From Bradyrhizobium sp. MOS002 (GTDB lineage Bacteria; Pseudomonadota; Alphaproteobacteria; Rhizobiales; Xanthobacteraceae), in contig NZ_PYFX01000027.1 in the NCBI RefSeq assembly GCF_003020115.1, positions 1 to 40,680 of the forward strand: DNA of 40,680 nucleotides, given 5' to 3'. The stretch's first letter is position 1, and each line of letters starts with the position of its first letter. The notes beneath the pieces were generated by a model that was given only the letters and a program-made list of their open reading frames with translations, did no database searches and was not told the origin of the DNA. The translations under genes and the position numbers were made by a program. Of the stretch, positions 16,058 through 24,016 are shown piece by piece.

Positions 16058-16088
16058 GAAGCGGGATGCTCATCAGGCGTCCCGCTTC
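16058..16088 (+). terminator. Hairpin downstream of the OFA transporter gene
   Basis: GAAGCGGGA (16058-16066) and TCCCGCTTC (16080-16088) form a perfect 9-bp stem with a 13-base loop, 16 bp after the stop codon. The following GTTGGCCTTT is only weakly T-rich. The placement and strength suit a terminator or attenuator separating the transporter from the small secreted protein gene. Confidence 0.6.
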
Positions 16089-16134
16089 GTTGGCCTTTCA
16101 GATTTCATCAAGAATGGGACTTAGGGGGATTGAA

Positions 16135-16422
16135 ATGATTCGTACCCGAACTTGCCTTCGAATTTGCCTTGCGGCCGTGTTGCTCGTCGCTGGTCTTCAT
16201 ACCGCATCCGCGCAGACGGCGACGACACCGGCGGCGCCTGCTGCAACGACCGAAGCCAAGCCTGGCAAGATGAAGCTCACCATGCAGAAGCTGAAAGACA
16301 TGAAGGCGAAATGGGCAGCCAACAAGCCGAAGCTCAAGGCCTGCCGCGCCGACGTGAAAGCCAAGGGCCTCGCCGGCGATGACCGCTGGTTCTACATCGA
16401 AGAGTGCATGAGCAAGACCTGA
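16135..16422 (+). CDS. Small secreted PsiF-repeat-like protein
   Basis: The 95-residue product has a signal peptide (MIRTRTCLRICLAAVLLVAGLHTASAQ), an Ala/Thr/Pro linker and a basic helical core KMKLTMQKLKDMKAKWAANK. The end, LKACRADVKAKGLAGDDRWFYIEECM, follows the PsiF-type pattern (C....A.AKGL.GD.R..F...C), a small periplasmic module known from phosphate-starvation gene psiF of E. coli; the function of the module is unknown. The start at 16135 follows a GGGGG-rich binding site. It lies alone between the OFA transporter and formate dehydrogenase genes on the same strand, and a role in formate metabolism is only suggested by that place. Confidence 0.75.
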   Translation: MIRTRTCLRICLAAVLLVAGLHTASAQTATTPAAPAATTEAKPGKMKLTMQKLKDMKAKWAANKPKLKACRADVKAKGLAGDDRWFYIEECMSKT

Positions 16423-16486
16423 GATCGGGTTCCGCCCGGCGCGTATGTGAGAGGCATGGCGGGCGACCGCCTGCCTTCTAAATCGT

Positions 16487-16503
16487 TCTAGAGTCACTCT
16501 AAA
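16487..16503. promoter_or_regulatory. ICE-like inverted repeat upstream of the formate dehydrogenase genes
   Basis: TCTAGAGTCACTCTAAA is an inverted repeat with one mismatched pair. On the reverse strand it reads TTTAGA-N5-TCTAGA, close to the iron control element bound by Irr in rhizobia as I remember it (TTTAGA-N5-TCTAAA). A second small inverted repeat, TCTGG-CATA-CCAGA, follows at 16514-16527. Both lie about 150-180 bp before the fdh start codon in a 246-bp spacer. Iron control of an enzyme rich in Fe-S clusters would make sense; this is inference. Confidence 0.4.
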
Positions 16504-16668
16504 TTGTTTTGCATCTGGCATACCAGAGACTAGAGTTGCGTCGAATTTGGCTTGGTCGGCGGGACGCAGGAACCAGCGGTGCCGCTGATCGAATCGGGAA
16601 ACGAAGGCTGATCGCTTCGGCGATCCGCCCTGAACTCATCACGCATTTGAAGAGAACGCGACGTCTCC

Positions 16669-18378
16669 ATGAGCAGCAACGACGACGTTCACAAGGTCAG
16701 AGAATTCGAGCATCCGGGCCAGGGACGGAAGCGCGCCAAATCCACGCCCAAGGGACGGCAGGTCGATCCCACAGCCGCGCACGAGATCGAGCAGCTGCTC
16801 GGCGATCGGCCGCGGCGGCGCGACCTGTTGATCGAATATCTGCATCTGATCCAGGACAAGTATCGCCAGATCTCGGCCGCCCATCTCGCCGCGCTCGCCG
16901 ACGAGATGAGGCTCGCGTTCGCCGAGGTGTTCGAGACCGCAACCTTCTACGCGCATTTCGACGTGGTGAAGGAAGGCGAGCCCGACATCGCGCCGCTGAC
17001 GATCCGCGTCTGCGATTCGCTGACCTGCGCGATGCTGGGCGGAGAGAAGCTGCTCGCCGATTTGCAAGATGCGTCCGGTCCCGGCATCCGCGTGGTGCGT
17101 GCGCCCTGCGTCGGTCGCTGCGATACGGCGCCTGCCGCGGAAGTCGGACACAACTTTGTTGACCACGCCACGGTTGCCAATGTCATGGCGGCGGCGAAGG
17201 CTGGCGACACCCACGCGCATCTGCCCAAGTATATCGGCTATGACGCCTATGTCGCCGGCGGCGGCTACAAGCTGCTCAATCGCCTGCGCTCGGGGGAACT
17301 GGCGACGGACGACCTGCTGAAGGCGCTCGACGACGCCTCGCTGCGCGGTCTCGGCGGCGCCGGCTTCCCCACGGGACGCAAATGGCGCGCGGTGCTTGGT
17401 GAACCCGGCCCGCGGCTGATGGCGATCAACGGCGACGAGGGCGAGCCCGGCACGTTCAAGGATCGCGTCTATCTCGAAAGCGATCCGCACCGCTTTCTCG
17501 AGGGCATGCTGATCGGCGCGCATGTGGTGCAGGCCTCGGATATCTACATCTACCTGCGCGACGAATATCCGGCATCGCGCGAAATCCTCGAACGTGAGAT
17601 CGCAAAGCTCCCGCCGGGCGGTCCGACGTTGCACATGCGCCGCGGCGCCGGCGCCTATATCTGCGGCGAGGAATCCTCGCTGCTGGAAAGCATCGAGGGC
17701 AAGCGCGGCCTGCCGAGGCACAAGCCGCCTTATCCATTCCAGGTCGGTCTGTTCGGCCTTCCGACGTTGATCAACAACATCGAGACCTTGTGGTGGGTGC
17801 GCGACATCGTCGAGAAGGGCGCCGACTGGTGGAAGGGCCACGGCCGCCATGAGCGGCACGGCCTGCGCAGTTTCTCGGTCTCGGGTCGCGTCAAGAATCC
17901 CGGCATGAAGCTCGCGCCTGCTGGCATCACCGTGCGCGAGCTGATCGATGAATATTGCGGCGGTATGGCCGACGGCCACCAGTTCTACGCGTACCTGCCG
18001 GGCGGTGCGTCCGGCGGCATACTGCCGGCGTCGATGGACGACATCCCGCTCGATTTCGGCACGCTTGAAAAATACGGCTGCTTCATCGGCTCTGCCGCGA
18101 TCGTGATCCTGTCGCAAAAGGACAGCGTGCGCGCGGCCGCGTTGAACCTGATGAAGTTCTTCGAGGACGAGAGCTGCGGCCAGTGCACGCCGTGTCGCGT
18201 CGGAACCCAGAAGGCTGCGGTCCTGATGCAGCAACCGGTCTGGAACCGCGCTCTCCTGGACGAATTGAGCCAGGCGATGCGTGATGCCTCGATCTGCGGG
18301 CTTGGACAGGCGGCATCGAATCCGCTTGCCACCGTGATCAAATATTTCCCTGACGAGTTCAAGGAAGCGGCCGAATGA
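16669..18378 (+). CDS. fdhB: NAD-dependent formate dehydrogenase beta subunit (fused NuoE/NuoF-like)
   Basis: The 569-residue product joins a NuoE-like part and a NuoF-like part. Residues 1-180 carry the thioredoxin-like [2Fe-2S] cysteines C115, C120, C147 and C151 (CDSLTC, PCVGRC). Residues 185-569 carry the FMN/NAD site (GLGGAGFPTGRKW 227-239, INGDEGEPGTFKDR, GAGAYICGEES 326-336) and the [4Fe-4S] cysteines C503, C506, C509 and C543. This is the fused arrangement of Methylobacterium FDH1 beta; in other bacteria FdsG and FdsB are separate. It passes electrons from formate to NAD in the cytoplasm. The stop codon overlaps the alpha subunit start by 4 bases (ATGA), so expression is coupled. Confidence 0.95.
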   Translation: MSSNDDVHKVREFEHPGQGRKRAKSTPKGRQVDPTAAHEIEQLLGDRPRRRDLLIEYLHLIQDKYRQISAAHLAALADEMRLAFAEVFETATFYAHFDVVKEGEPDIAPLTIRVCDSLTCAMLGGEKLLADLQDASGPGIRVVRAPCVGRCDTAPAAEVGHNFVDHATVANVMAAAKAGDTHAHLPKYIGYDAYVAGGGYKLLNRLRSGELATDDLLKALDDASLRGLGGAGFPTGRKWRAVLGEPGPRLMAINGDEGEPGTFKDRVYLESDPHRFLEGMLIGAHVVQASDIYIYLRDEYPASREILEREIAKLPPGGPTLHMRRGAGAYICGEESSLLESIEGKRGLPRHKPPYPFQVGLFGLPTLINNIETLWWVRDIVEKGADWWKGHGRHERHGLRSFSVSGRVKNPGMKLAPAGITVRELIDEYCGGMADGHQFYAYLPGGASGGILPASMDDIPLDFGTLEKYGCFIGSAAIVILSQKDSVRAAALNLMKFFEDESCGQCTPCRVGTQKAAVLMQQPVWNRALLDELSQAMRDASICGLGQAASNPLATVIKYFPDEFKEAAE

Positions 18379-21143
18379 CGAAGATTACGTTCGAGCTCGA
18401 CGGCAAGCAGGTCGAGGCCAATGCAGGCGAGACGATCTGGCAAGTCGCGAAACGCCAGGGCCGCGAGATTCCGCATCTGTGCTATTCGCCCGCGCCGGAT
18501 TATCGCCCCGACGGCAATTGCCGCGCCTGCATGGTCGAGATCGAGGGCGAGCGCGTGCTTGCGGCCTCCTGCAAGCGCACGCCATCGGTCGGCATGAAGG
18601 TGAAGACCGAGAGCGCGCGTGCGGTTTCCGCGCAAAAGATGGTCATGGAGCTGCTGGTCGCCGATCAGCCGGCGCGCGAGACCTCGCACGATCCGGAGTC
18701 CAAATTCTGGCACTGGGCCGAAACCACTGGCGTCACCGAGAGCCGCTTCCCCGCCGCCGAGCGTTGGGCGACCGATGCCAGCCATCCGGCGATGCGCGTC
18801 AATCTCGACGCCTGCATCCAGTGCGGCCTGTGCGTGCGCGCCTGCCGCGAGGTCCAGGTCAACGACGTCATCGGCATGGCCTATCGCAGTCATGGCTCGA
18901 AAATCGTGTTCGATTTCGACGATCCCATGGGCGAGTCCACCTGCGTCGCCTGCGGCGAATGCGTGCAGGCCTGCCCGACCGGAGCGCTGATGCCGGCCGT
19001 AATGCTCGACGAGGCGCAAACGCGCGTCGTCTATGCCGACAAGAAGGTGGACTCGCTCTGCCCGTTCTGCGGCGTCGGCTGCCAGGTGACCTATGAGGTC
19101 AAGGACGAGAAGGTGATCTATGCGGAAGGGCGTGATGGCCCGGCCAACCACAACCGTCTCTGCGTCAAGGGTCGCTTCGGCTTCGACTACATCCACCATC
19201 CGCATCGCCTGACCAAGCCGCTGGTGCGGCTGCCGAATGCGAAGAAGGATTCCAACGACCAGGTCGATCCAGCCAATCCCTTCACGCATTTCCGGGAAGC
19301 GAGCTGGGAAGAAGCGCTCGACATCGCGGCCAAGGGCCTCGTCAAGATTCGCGACGAGAAGGGCGTGAAGGCGCTGGCCGGCTTCGGTTCGGCGAAGGGC
19401 TCCAACGAGGAGGCCTATCTGTTCCAGAAGCTGGTGCGCACCGGCTTCGGCTCCAACAACGTCGACCATTGCACCCGTCTGTGCCACGCCTCGTCGGTCG
19501 CGGCGCTGTTCGAAGGCCTGAGCTCGGGCGCGGTGTCGGCGCCTTTCTCGGCCGCGATGGACGCCGAGGTCATCATCGTGATCGGCGCCAACCCGACCGT
19601 CAATCATCCGGTCGCCGCGACCTTCATCAAGAATGCGGTCAAGCAGAACGGCGCCAAGCTGTTCGTCATGGACCCGCGCCGGCAGACGCTGTCGCGCCAT
19701 GCGACCAAGCATCTGCAGTTCAAGCCGGGCTCCGACGTCGCCATGCTGAACGCGATGATCCACACGATCATCACCGAAGGGCTGACCGACGATCAGTACA
19801 TCGCGGGCTACACCGAGGGGTTCGAGGACCTCAAGGAGAAGATCAAGGAGTTCACGCCGGAAAAGATGGAGCCGATCTGCGGCGTCCCGGCGCAGACGCT
19901 GCGTGAGGTCGCGCGAACCTATGCGCGGGCAAAATCGTCGATCATCTTCTGGGGTATGGGCATCAGCCAGCATGTCCACGGCACCGACAATGCGCGCTGC
20001 CTGATTGCGCTGGCGCTGATCACCGGCCAGGTCGGCCGCCCCGGCACCGGCCTGCATCCGCTGCGCGGCCAGAACAACGTGCAGGGCGCTTCCGACGCCG
20101 GTCTGATCCCGATGTTCCTGCCGGATTATCAGCCGGTCGGCCGTGACGATCTGCGCGTGAATTTCGAAAAGGTCTGGCAGAAGGAGATCGATCCCGTTCG
20201 CGGCCTGACCGTGGTCGAGATCATGAACGCGATCCATGCCGGCGAGATCACGGGCATGTATATCGAGGGCGAGAACCCCGCGATGTCCGACCCCGATCTC
20301 CAGCATGCGCGCCAGGCGCTCGCCATGCTCGATCATCTCGTGGTGCAGGATCTCTTCGTCACCGAGACCGCATTCCACGCTGATGTCATCCTGCCGGCCT
20401 CGGCGTTTGCCGAAAAGGAAGGCTCCTTCACCAACACCGATCGCCGCGTGCAGCTCGCGCGCCAGGTGATCAAGCCGCCGGGCGATGCGCGGCAGGATCT
20501 CTGGATCATCCAGGAGATCGGCAAGCGCATGGGCCTTCCCTGGAATTATGCCGGTCCCGGCGATGTCTTCACCGAGATGGCAGAGTTGATGCCGTCGCTG
20601 AAGAACATCACCTGGGAGCGGCTGGTTCGCGAGGGCGCGGTCACCTATCCCGTCGACGGTCCCGACGTTCCCGGCAACGAGATCATCTTCACCACGGGCT
20701 TCCCGACCGCGAGCGGCCGCGGCAAGATCGTGCCGGCTCACGTCATCCCGCCGGACGAGATCCCCGACGCCGAATATCCGATGGTGCTCTCGACCGGCCG
20801 CGTGCTGGAGCACTGGCACACCGGCTCCATGACCCGCCGCGCGCAGGTGCTCGACCAGATCGAGCCCGAGGCGGTCGCCTTCATGTCGCCAAAGGACATG
20901 CACAGGAAGAACCTCGCGCCCGGCGATTTCATTCGGCTCGAGACCCGCCGCGGCGCGGTCGAGGTCAAGGTCCGCTCCGACCGCGACGTTCCCGAGAATA
21001 TGGTGTTCATGCCGTTCTGCTACGCGGAAGCGGCGGCCAATCTGTTGACCAACCCGGCGCTCGATCCGTTCGGCAAGATTCCGGAGTTCAAGTTCTGCGC
21101 GGCCAGGGCCGAGCGCGCCGAGATGCGGGACGCGGCGGAGTAG
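18375..21143 (+). CDS. fdhA: NAD-dependent formate dehydrogenase alpha subunit (bis-MGD, W or Mo)
   Basis: The 922-residue product oxidises formate to CO2. In order: a NuoG-like [2Fe-2S] domain (C36, C49, C52, C66), two ferredoxin-type [4Fe-4S] sites (C147, C150, C153, C157; C190, C193, C196, C200), the proximal [4Fe-4S] site (C229, C232, C236, C263), and the molybdopterin oxidoreductase domain with the metal ligand Cys370 and His371 in VDHCTRLCHASS. The position of Cys370 is that of selenocysteine in E. coli FdhF, so this is a cysteine enzyme. The C-terminal dinucleotide-binding domain includes YPMVLSTGRVLEHWHTGSMTRR. Related two-subunit enzymes such as Methylobacterium FDH1 use tungsten, and tupA lies in this region. 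No small FdsD subunit gene follows. Confidence 0.96.
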   Translation: MTKITFELDGKQVEANAGETIWQVAKRQGREIPHLCYSPAPDYRPDGNCRACMVEIEGERVLAASCKRTPSVGMKVKTESARAVSAQKMVMELLVADQPARETSHDPESKFWHWAETTGVTESRFPAAERWATDASHPAMRVNLDACIQCGLCVRACREVQVNDVIGMAYRSHGSKIVFDFDDPMGESTCVACGECVQACPTGALMPAVMLDEAQTRVVYADKKVDSLCPFCGVGCQVTYEVKDEKVIYAEGRDGPANHNRLCVKGRFGFDYIHHPHRLTKPLVRLPNAKKDSNDQVDPANPFTHFREASWEEALDIAAKGLVKIRDEKGVKALAGFGSAKGSNEEAYLFQKLVRTGFGSNNVDHCTRLCHASSVAALFEGLSSGAVSAPFSAAMDAEVIIVIGANPTVNHPVAATFIKNAVKQNGAKLFVMDPRRQTLSRHATKHLQFKPGSDVAMLNAMIHTIITEGLTDDQYIAGYTEGFEDLKEKIKEFTPEKMEPICGVPAQTLREVARTYARAKSSIIFWGMGISQHVHGTDNARCLIALALITGQVGRPGTGLHPLRGQNNVQGASDAGLIPMFLPDYQPVGRDDLRVNFEKVWQKEIDPVRGLTVVEIMNAIHAGEITGMYIEGENPAMSDPDLQHARQALAMLDHLVVQDLFVTETAFHADVILPASAFAEKEGSFTNTDRRVQLARQVIKPPGDARQDLWIIQEIGKRMGLPWNYAGPGDVFTEMAELMPSLKNITWERLVREGAVTYPVDGPDVPGNEIIFTTGFPTASGRGKIVPAHVIPPDEIPDAEYPMVLSTGRVLEHWHTGSMTRRAQVLDQIEPEAVAFMSPKDMHRKNLAPGDFIRLETRRGAVEVKVRSDRDVPENMVFMPFCYAEAAANLLTNPALDPFGKIPEFKFCAARAERAEMRDAAE

Positions 21144-21151
21144 AATTGCGC

Positions 21152-21214
21152 CGTCATTGCGAGCAAAGCGAAGCAATCCAGACTGCCTCCGCGGCAAGAT
21201 TCTGGATTGCTTCG
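21152..21214. repeat. Palindromic intergenic repeat, CGTCATTGCGAGC type
   Basis: CGAAGCAATCCAGA (21169-21182) and TCTGGATTGCTTCG (21201-21214) are perfect 14-bp inverted copies; the outer part CGTCATTGCGAGCAAAG at 21152-21168 has only a diverged partner on the right. It is a relative of the element at 11802-11881 and fills the spacer after fdhA. It may act as the 3-prime hairpin of the formate dehydrogenase transcript. Confidence 0.75.
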
Positions 21215-21253
21215 TCGCTTCGCGCCTCGCAGCTGCGGTGCTAAACATCGTCC

Positions 21254-21727
21254 ATGTCCAAAGCCACCCCAGCAACACGCGCGCTCACGGCTGCCAGTGT
21301 TGCCTTCACCGTCCGCGCTTACGACTACGATCCCGACGCCGAGAGCATCGGCCTCCAGGCCGCATCGGCGCTCGGCGAGGACCCAGCGCGCGTCTTGAAG
21401 ACGCTGATGACGCTGGTCGACGGCAAGCCGGTCTGCGTGATCGTCTCGTCCGATCAGGAAGTCTCGATGAAGAAGCTCGCCGCTGCTGTTAGCGGCAAGT
21501 CGGCGCAGATGATGAAGCCGCCGGAGGCCGAGCGCCTCACCGGCTACAAGGTTGGCGGCATCAGCCCGTTCGGGCAGCGGAAGCCCGTGCGCACCGTGAT
21601 CGAGCAGAGCGCGCTCGCTCATGACTATGTGTACGTCAATGGCGGTCAGCGCGGGCTGCAGGTGCGGCTCAGTCCATGCGATGTGCGGGACGTGTTGAAT
21701 GCGATTGCCGCGGAACTGGTCGCCTGA
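21254..21727 (+). CDS. ybaK: Cys-tRNA(Pro) deacylase YbaK/EbsC
   Basis: The 157-residue product is a YbaK-type editing domain, which hydrolyses Cys-tRNA(Pro) and related mischarged tRNAs in the cytoplasm. Features are ATPATRAL at the start, the YDYDPDAESIGLQAASALG segment, RVLKTLM with the catalytic-region Lys49, the VSMKKLAAAVSGKSAQMM segment, and the GYKVGGISPFGQRK signature. Full length for the family. It is a housekeeping-type gene unrelated to its neighbours, separated from fdhA by a repeat element, and convergent with the GntR gene 13 bp away. Confidence 0.93.
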   Translation: MSKATPATRALTAASVAFTVRAYDYDPDAESIGLQAASALGEDPARVLKTLMTLVDGKPVCVIVSSDQEVSMKKLAAAVSGKSAQMMKPPEAERLTGYKVGGISPFGQRKPVRTVIEQSALAHDYVYVNGGQRGLQVRLSPCDVRDVLNAIAAELVA

Positions 21728-21740
21728 GCGCCGCGCTCTG

Positions 21741-22436
21741 CTACTGCTTTTGCAACAGCTTCAGCCGGCAGCGCAGCGCTTCGCGGATGTGTGTGCGCGC
21801 GAGCTGCTCCGCATTGCCGCCGTCGCGGGCCGCGATGGCGTCGATGATGGCCCGGTGCTCGCCGTGGCTGGTCGAGGGCCGGCCCAATACGGTGAACGTG
21901 GTCGGGCCGAGCAGGGCGATCCAGTCCTGCAATTCCCGCGAAGCGTTGTCGAGATAGCGGTTGCGCGCGGCGCGGCAGATCGCTTCGTGGAAGGCGCGGT
22001 TGAGCCTTGCCATTTCTCCTGCCATCTCGGCCGCGTCGGTCTCGGACGCTTCGACAAAGGCCTGCTCGATATCCCGGAGTGCCTCGATCTCGGGCGCCGA
22101 GGCGTGCTCGGCGGCAAGCCGGGCGGCGGCGCCTTCCATGATCTCGCGCATGGCGTAGAGCTCGAGCACCTCTGATATGTCGAGGTTGCGTACGATCAGG
22201 CCGCGGCCGCCGGCAGGCTCGACGAAGCCGCGCGCCGCAAGGCGGCCGAAGGCCTCGCGAACCGGCGTGCGGCTGACCTTCAGCCGCTGGGCGACCTCTT
22301 CCTCGCGCAGGCGGTCGCCGGCGCGGTAGCTGCCGGCCTGCAGCGCCTCGCAGAGCGAGCGGAACACGGCTTCGCCGAGCGCCACGCCGCCGCCGCGCGC
22401 GATCGAGCCGCCTGCCTTTGTCGGGCGTCTTGCCAT
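21741..22436 (-). CDS. GntR-family (FadR/FCD type) transcriptional regulator
   Basis: The 231-residue product has an N-terminal winged helix (LQAGSYRAGDRLREEEVAQR, then VSRTPVREAFGRLAARGFVE) and a C-terminal FCD ligand-binding domain (LYAMREIMEGAAARLAAEHA, RAFHEAICRAARNRYL, HRAIIDAIAARDG), whose histidines usually hold a metal that contacts a carboxylate ligand. The start ATG at 22436 (MARRPTKAGG) is chosen because the domain begins soon after; upstream frame is unlikely coding and would cross the operator. It is divergent from tcuA, and a perfect CTTTGTATACAAAG palindrome lies between them. It probably represses the tricarballylate-type operon until its substrate appears. Classic tcu clusters use a LysR regulator instead. 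Confidence 0.88.
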   Translation of the reverse strand: MARRPTKAGGSIARGGGVALGEAVFRSLCEALQAGSYRAGDRLREEEVAQRLKVSRTPVREAFGRLAARGFVEPAGGRGLIVRNLDISEVLELYAMREIMEGAAARLAAEHASAPEIEALRDIEQAFVEASETDAAEMAGEMARLNRAFHEAICRAARNRYLDNASRELQDWIALLGPTTFTVLGRPSTSHGEHRAIIDAIAARDGGNAEQLARTHIREALRCRLKLLQKQ

Positions 22437-22504
22437 GCATCCTCGTGGGCTCGCCACACGCATCCTGCCCATGCAGCGATGGCGCTTGCTGAGGTTCTGT
22501 ATAT

Positions 22505-22518
22505 CTTTGTATACAAAG
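22505..22518. promoter_or_regulatory. Probable GntR operator, CTTTGTATACAAAG
   Basis: A perfect 14-bp palindrome lies in the 160-bp spacer between the divergent GntR gene and tcuA. FCD-type GntR proteins bind short palindromes of the TTGTATACAA kind, so it is the obvious operator for both promoters. No second copy was found in the spacer. Confidence 0.7.
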
Positions 22519-22596
22519 GTGCGCAATGGCCGACCGGATTGACCGCAGCCGCCGTCGGGCAGAATGTCTTCAACTTCGTCGCATCGGGCAGACGGC

Positions 22597-23988
22597 ATGA
22601 GCAGCAAATACGATGTGCTGGTGATCGGCGGCGGCAACGCGGCGCTGTGCGCGGCGATCAGCGCGCGACGCGGTGGGGCGTCGGTGCTGGTGCTCGAGGG
22701 CGCGCCAAAATTCTATCGTGGCGGCAACACCCGCCACACCCGCAACATGCGCTGCGCCCATGACGCCGCCACCGAAATCCTGACCGGCCCCTACACCGAG
22801 GAGGAATTCTGGGAGGATCTTTTGCGCGTCACCGGCGGGCAGACCGACGAGGTCCTCGCCCGCCACATGATCCGCGAGTCCAAGGACATCCTGAACTGGA
22901 TCGTAGAACAGGGCGTGCGCTGGCAGCCCTCGCTCGGCGGCACGCTGAGCCTGGGCCGCACCAACTCGTTCTTTCTCGGCGGCGGCCGCGCAATGCTGAA
23001 CGCACTTTACCTCACCGCCGAGAAGCTCGGCGTCGAGGTCGAATATGACGCCCAGGTCACGGACCTCGTGATCGAGGATGGCATGTTTCTCGCCGCCCGC
23101 CTCAAGCGGCCGATCAAGGGCGACACCGAGATCTGCGCGACGTCGCTGGTCGCCGCGGCCGGCGGGTTCGAGGCCAACATCGAATGGCTGAAGCAATATT
23201 GGGGCGAGGCCGCCGACAATTTCCTGATCCGCGGCACGCCCTATAACCGCGGCTCGATCCTGAAGATGCTGCTCGCCAAGGGCGTGCAGGAGGTGGGCGA
23301 TCCCACGCAATGCCATGCGGTCGCGATCGACGCCCGCGCACCGAAATTCGACGGCGGCATCATCACGCGCCACGACTCGGTCGTATTCGGCATCGTCGTC
23401 AACAAGCACGCGCAGCGCTTCTATGACGAGGGCGAGGACATCTGGCCGAAGCGTTATGCGATCTGGGGCCGGTTGGTGGCCGCGCAGCCCGACCAGATCG
23501 CCTACATCATCTTCGATTCCACCGTGGTCACGAGCTTCATGCCGACACTGTTCCCGCCGATCGCAGGGCAGACCGTGGCTGAGCTCGCCGGCAAGCTCGA
23601 GCTCGATCCGGCCGCACTGGAAAAGACCATCACCGAATTCAACGCCGCGGTGCAGCCCGGCACCTTCGACCACACCATCCTGGACGACTGCCGGACCGAA
23701 GGCATCACGCCGCAGAAGACGCATTGGGCGCGGCGAATCGAGACGCCGCCGTACCTTGCGTATCCGGTGCGGCCCGGCATCACCTTCACCTATCTCGGCA
23801 CGCGCGTGACCAGGGAAGCGCGGATGCTGATGGCGGACGGCAAGCCGTCTGCCAACATGTTCGCGGCCGGCGAGATCATGGCCGGCAACGTGCTCGGCAA
23901 GGGCTATGCCGCCGGCATGGGCATGACCATCGGCAGCGTGTTCGGGCGGATCGCAGGACGGGAAGCGGCACGCCACGCCAAGAACTAG
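22597..23988 (+). CDS. tcuA: FAD-dependent tricarballylate dehydrogenase TcuA
   Basis: The 463-residue product is a fumarate-reductase/succinate-dehydrogenase-like flavoprotein of the TcuA group. It has the FAD-binding start YDVLVIGGGNAALCAA, RGGNTRHTRNMRC, FLGGGRAMLNALYLTAEKLG, VAAAGGFEANIEWL, and the C-terminal TREARMLMADGKPSANMFAAGEIMAGNVLG. TcuA oxidises tricarballylate to cis-aconitate, with TcuB reoxidising its flavin. The ATG at 22597 (MSSKYDVL) suits the family; an earlier ATG at 22564 adds eleven residues. It is the first gene of the operon tcuA, hydrolase, tcuB. Related dehydrogenases of other polycarboxylates cannot be excluded. Confidence 0.88.
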   Translation: MSSKYDVLVIGGGNAALCAAISARRGGASVLVLEGAPKFYRGGNTRHTRNMRCAHDAATEILTGPYTEEEFWEDLLRVTGGQTDEVLARHMIRESKDILNWIVEQGVRWQPSLGGTLSLGRTNSFFLGGGRAMLNALYLTAEKLGVEVEYDAQVTDLVIEDGMFLAARLKRPIKGDTEICATSLVAAAGGFEANIEWLKQYWGEAADNFLIRGTPYNRGSILKMLLAKGVQEVGDPTQCHAVAIDARAPKFDGGIITRHDSVVFGIVVNKHAQRFYDEGEDIWPKRYAIWGRLVAAQPDQIAYIIFDSTVVTSFMPTLFPPIAGQTVAELAGKLELDPAALEKTITEFNAAVQPGTFDHTILDDCRTEGITPQKTHWARRIETPPYLAYPVRPGITFTYLGTRVTREARMLMADGKPSANMFAAGEIMAGNVLGKGYAAGMGMTIGSVFGRIAGREAARHAKN

Positions 23989-24016
23989 GACGAAGAAAAG
24001 ACACGAGGGAGCAACC

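Noticed and set aside
16515..16540. Sigma-54 promoter (TGGCA...TTGC) before the formate dehydrogenase genes
   Set aside because: The spacing between the GG and GC elements is far too long for a -24/-12 promoter.
17985..21278. 1097-codon minus-strand frame opposite formate dehydrogenase
   Set aside because: Antisense to fdhA and the end of fdhB, whose cluster cysteines and active site are unmistakable; the product is His/Arg/Asp-rich nonsense.
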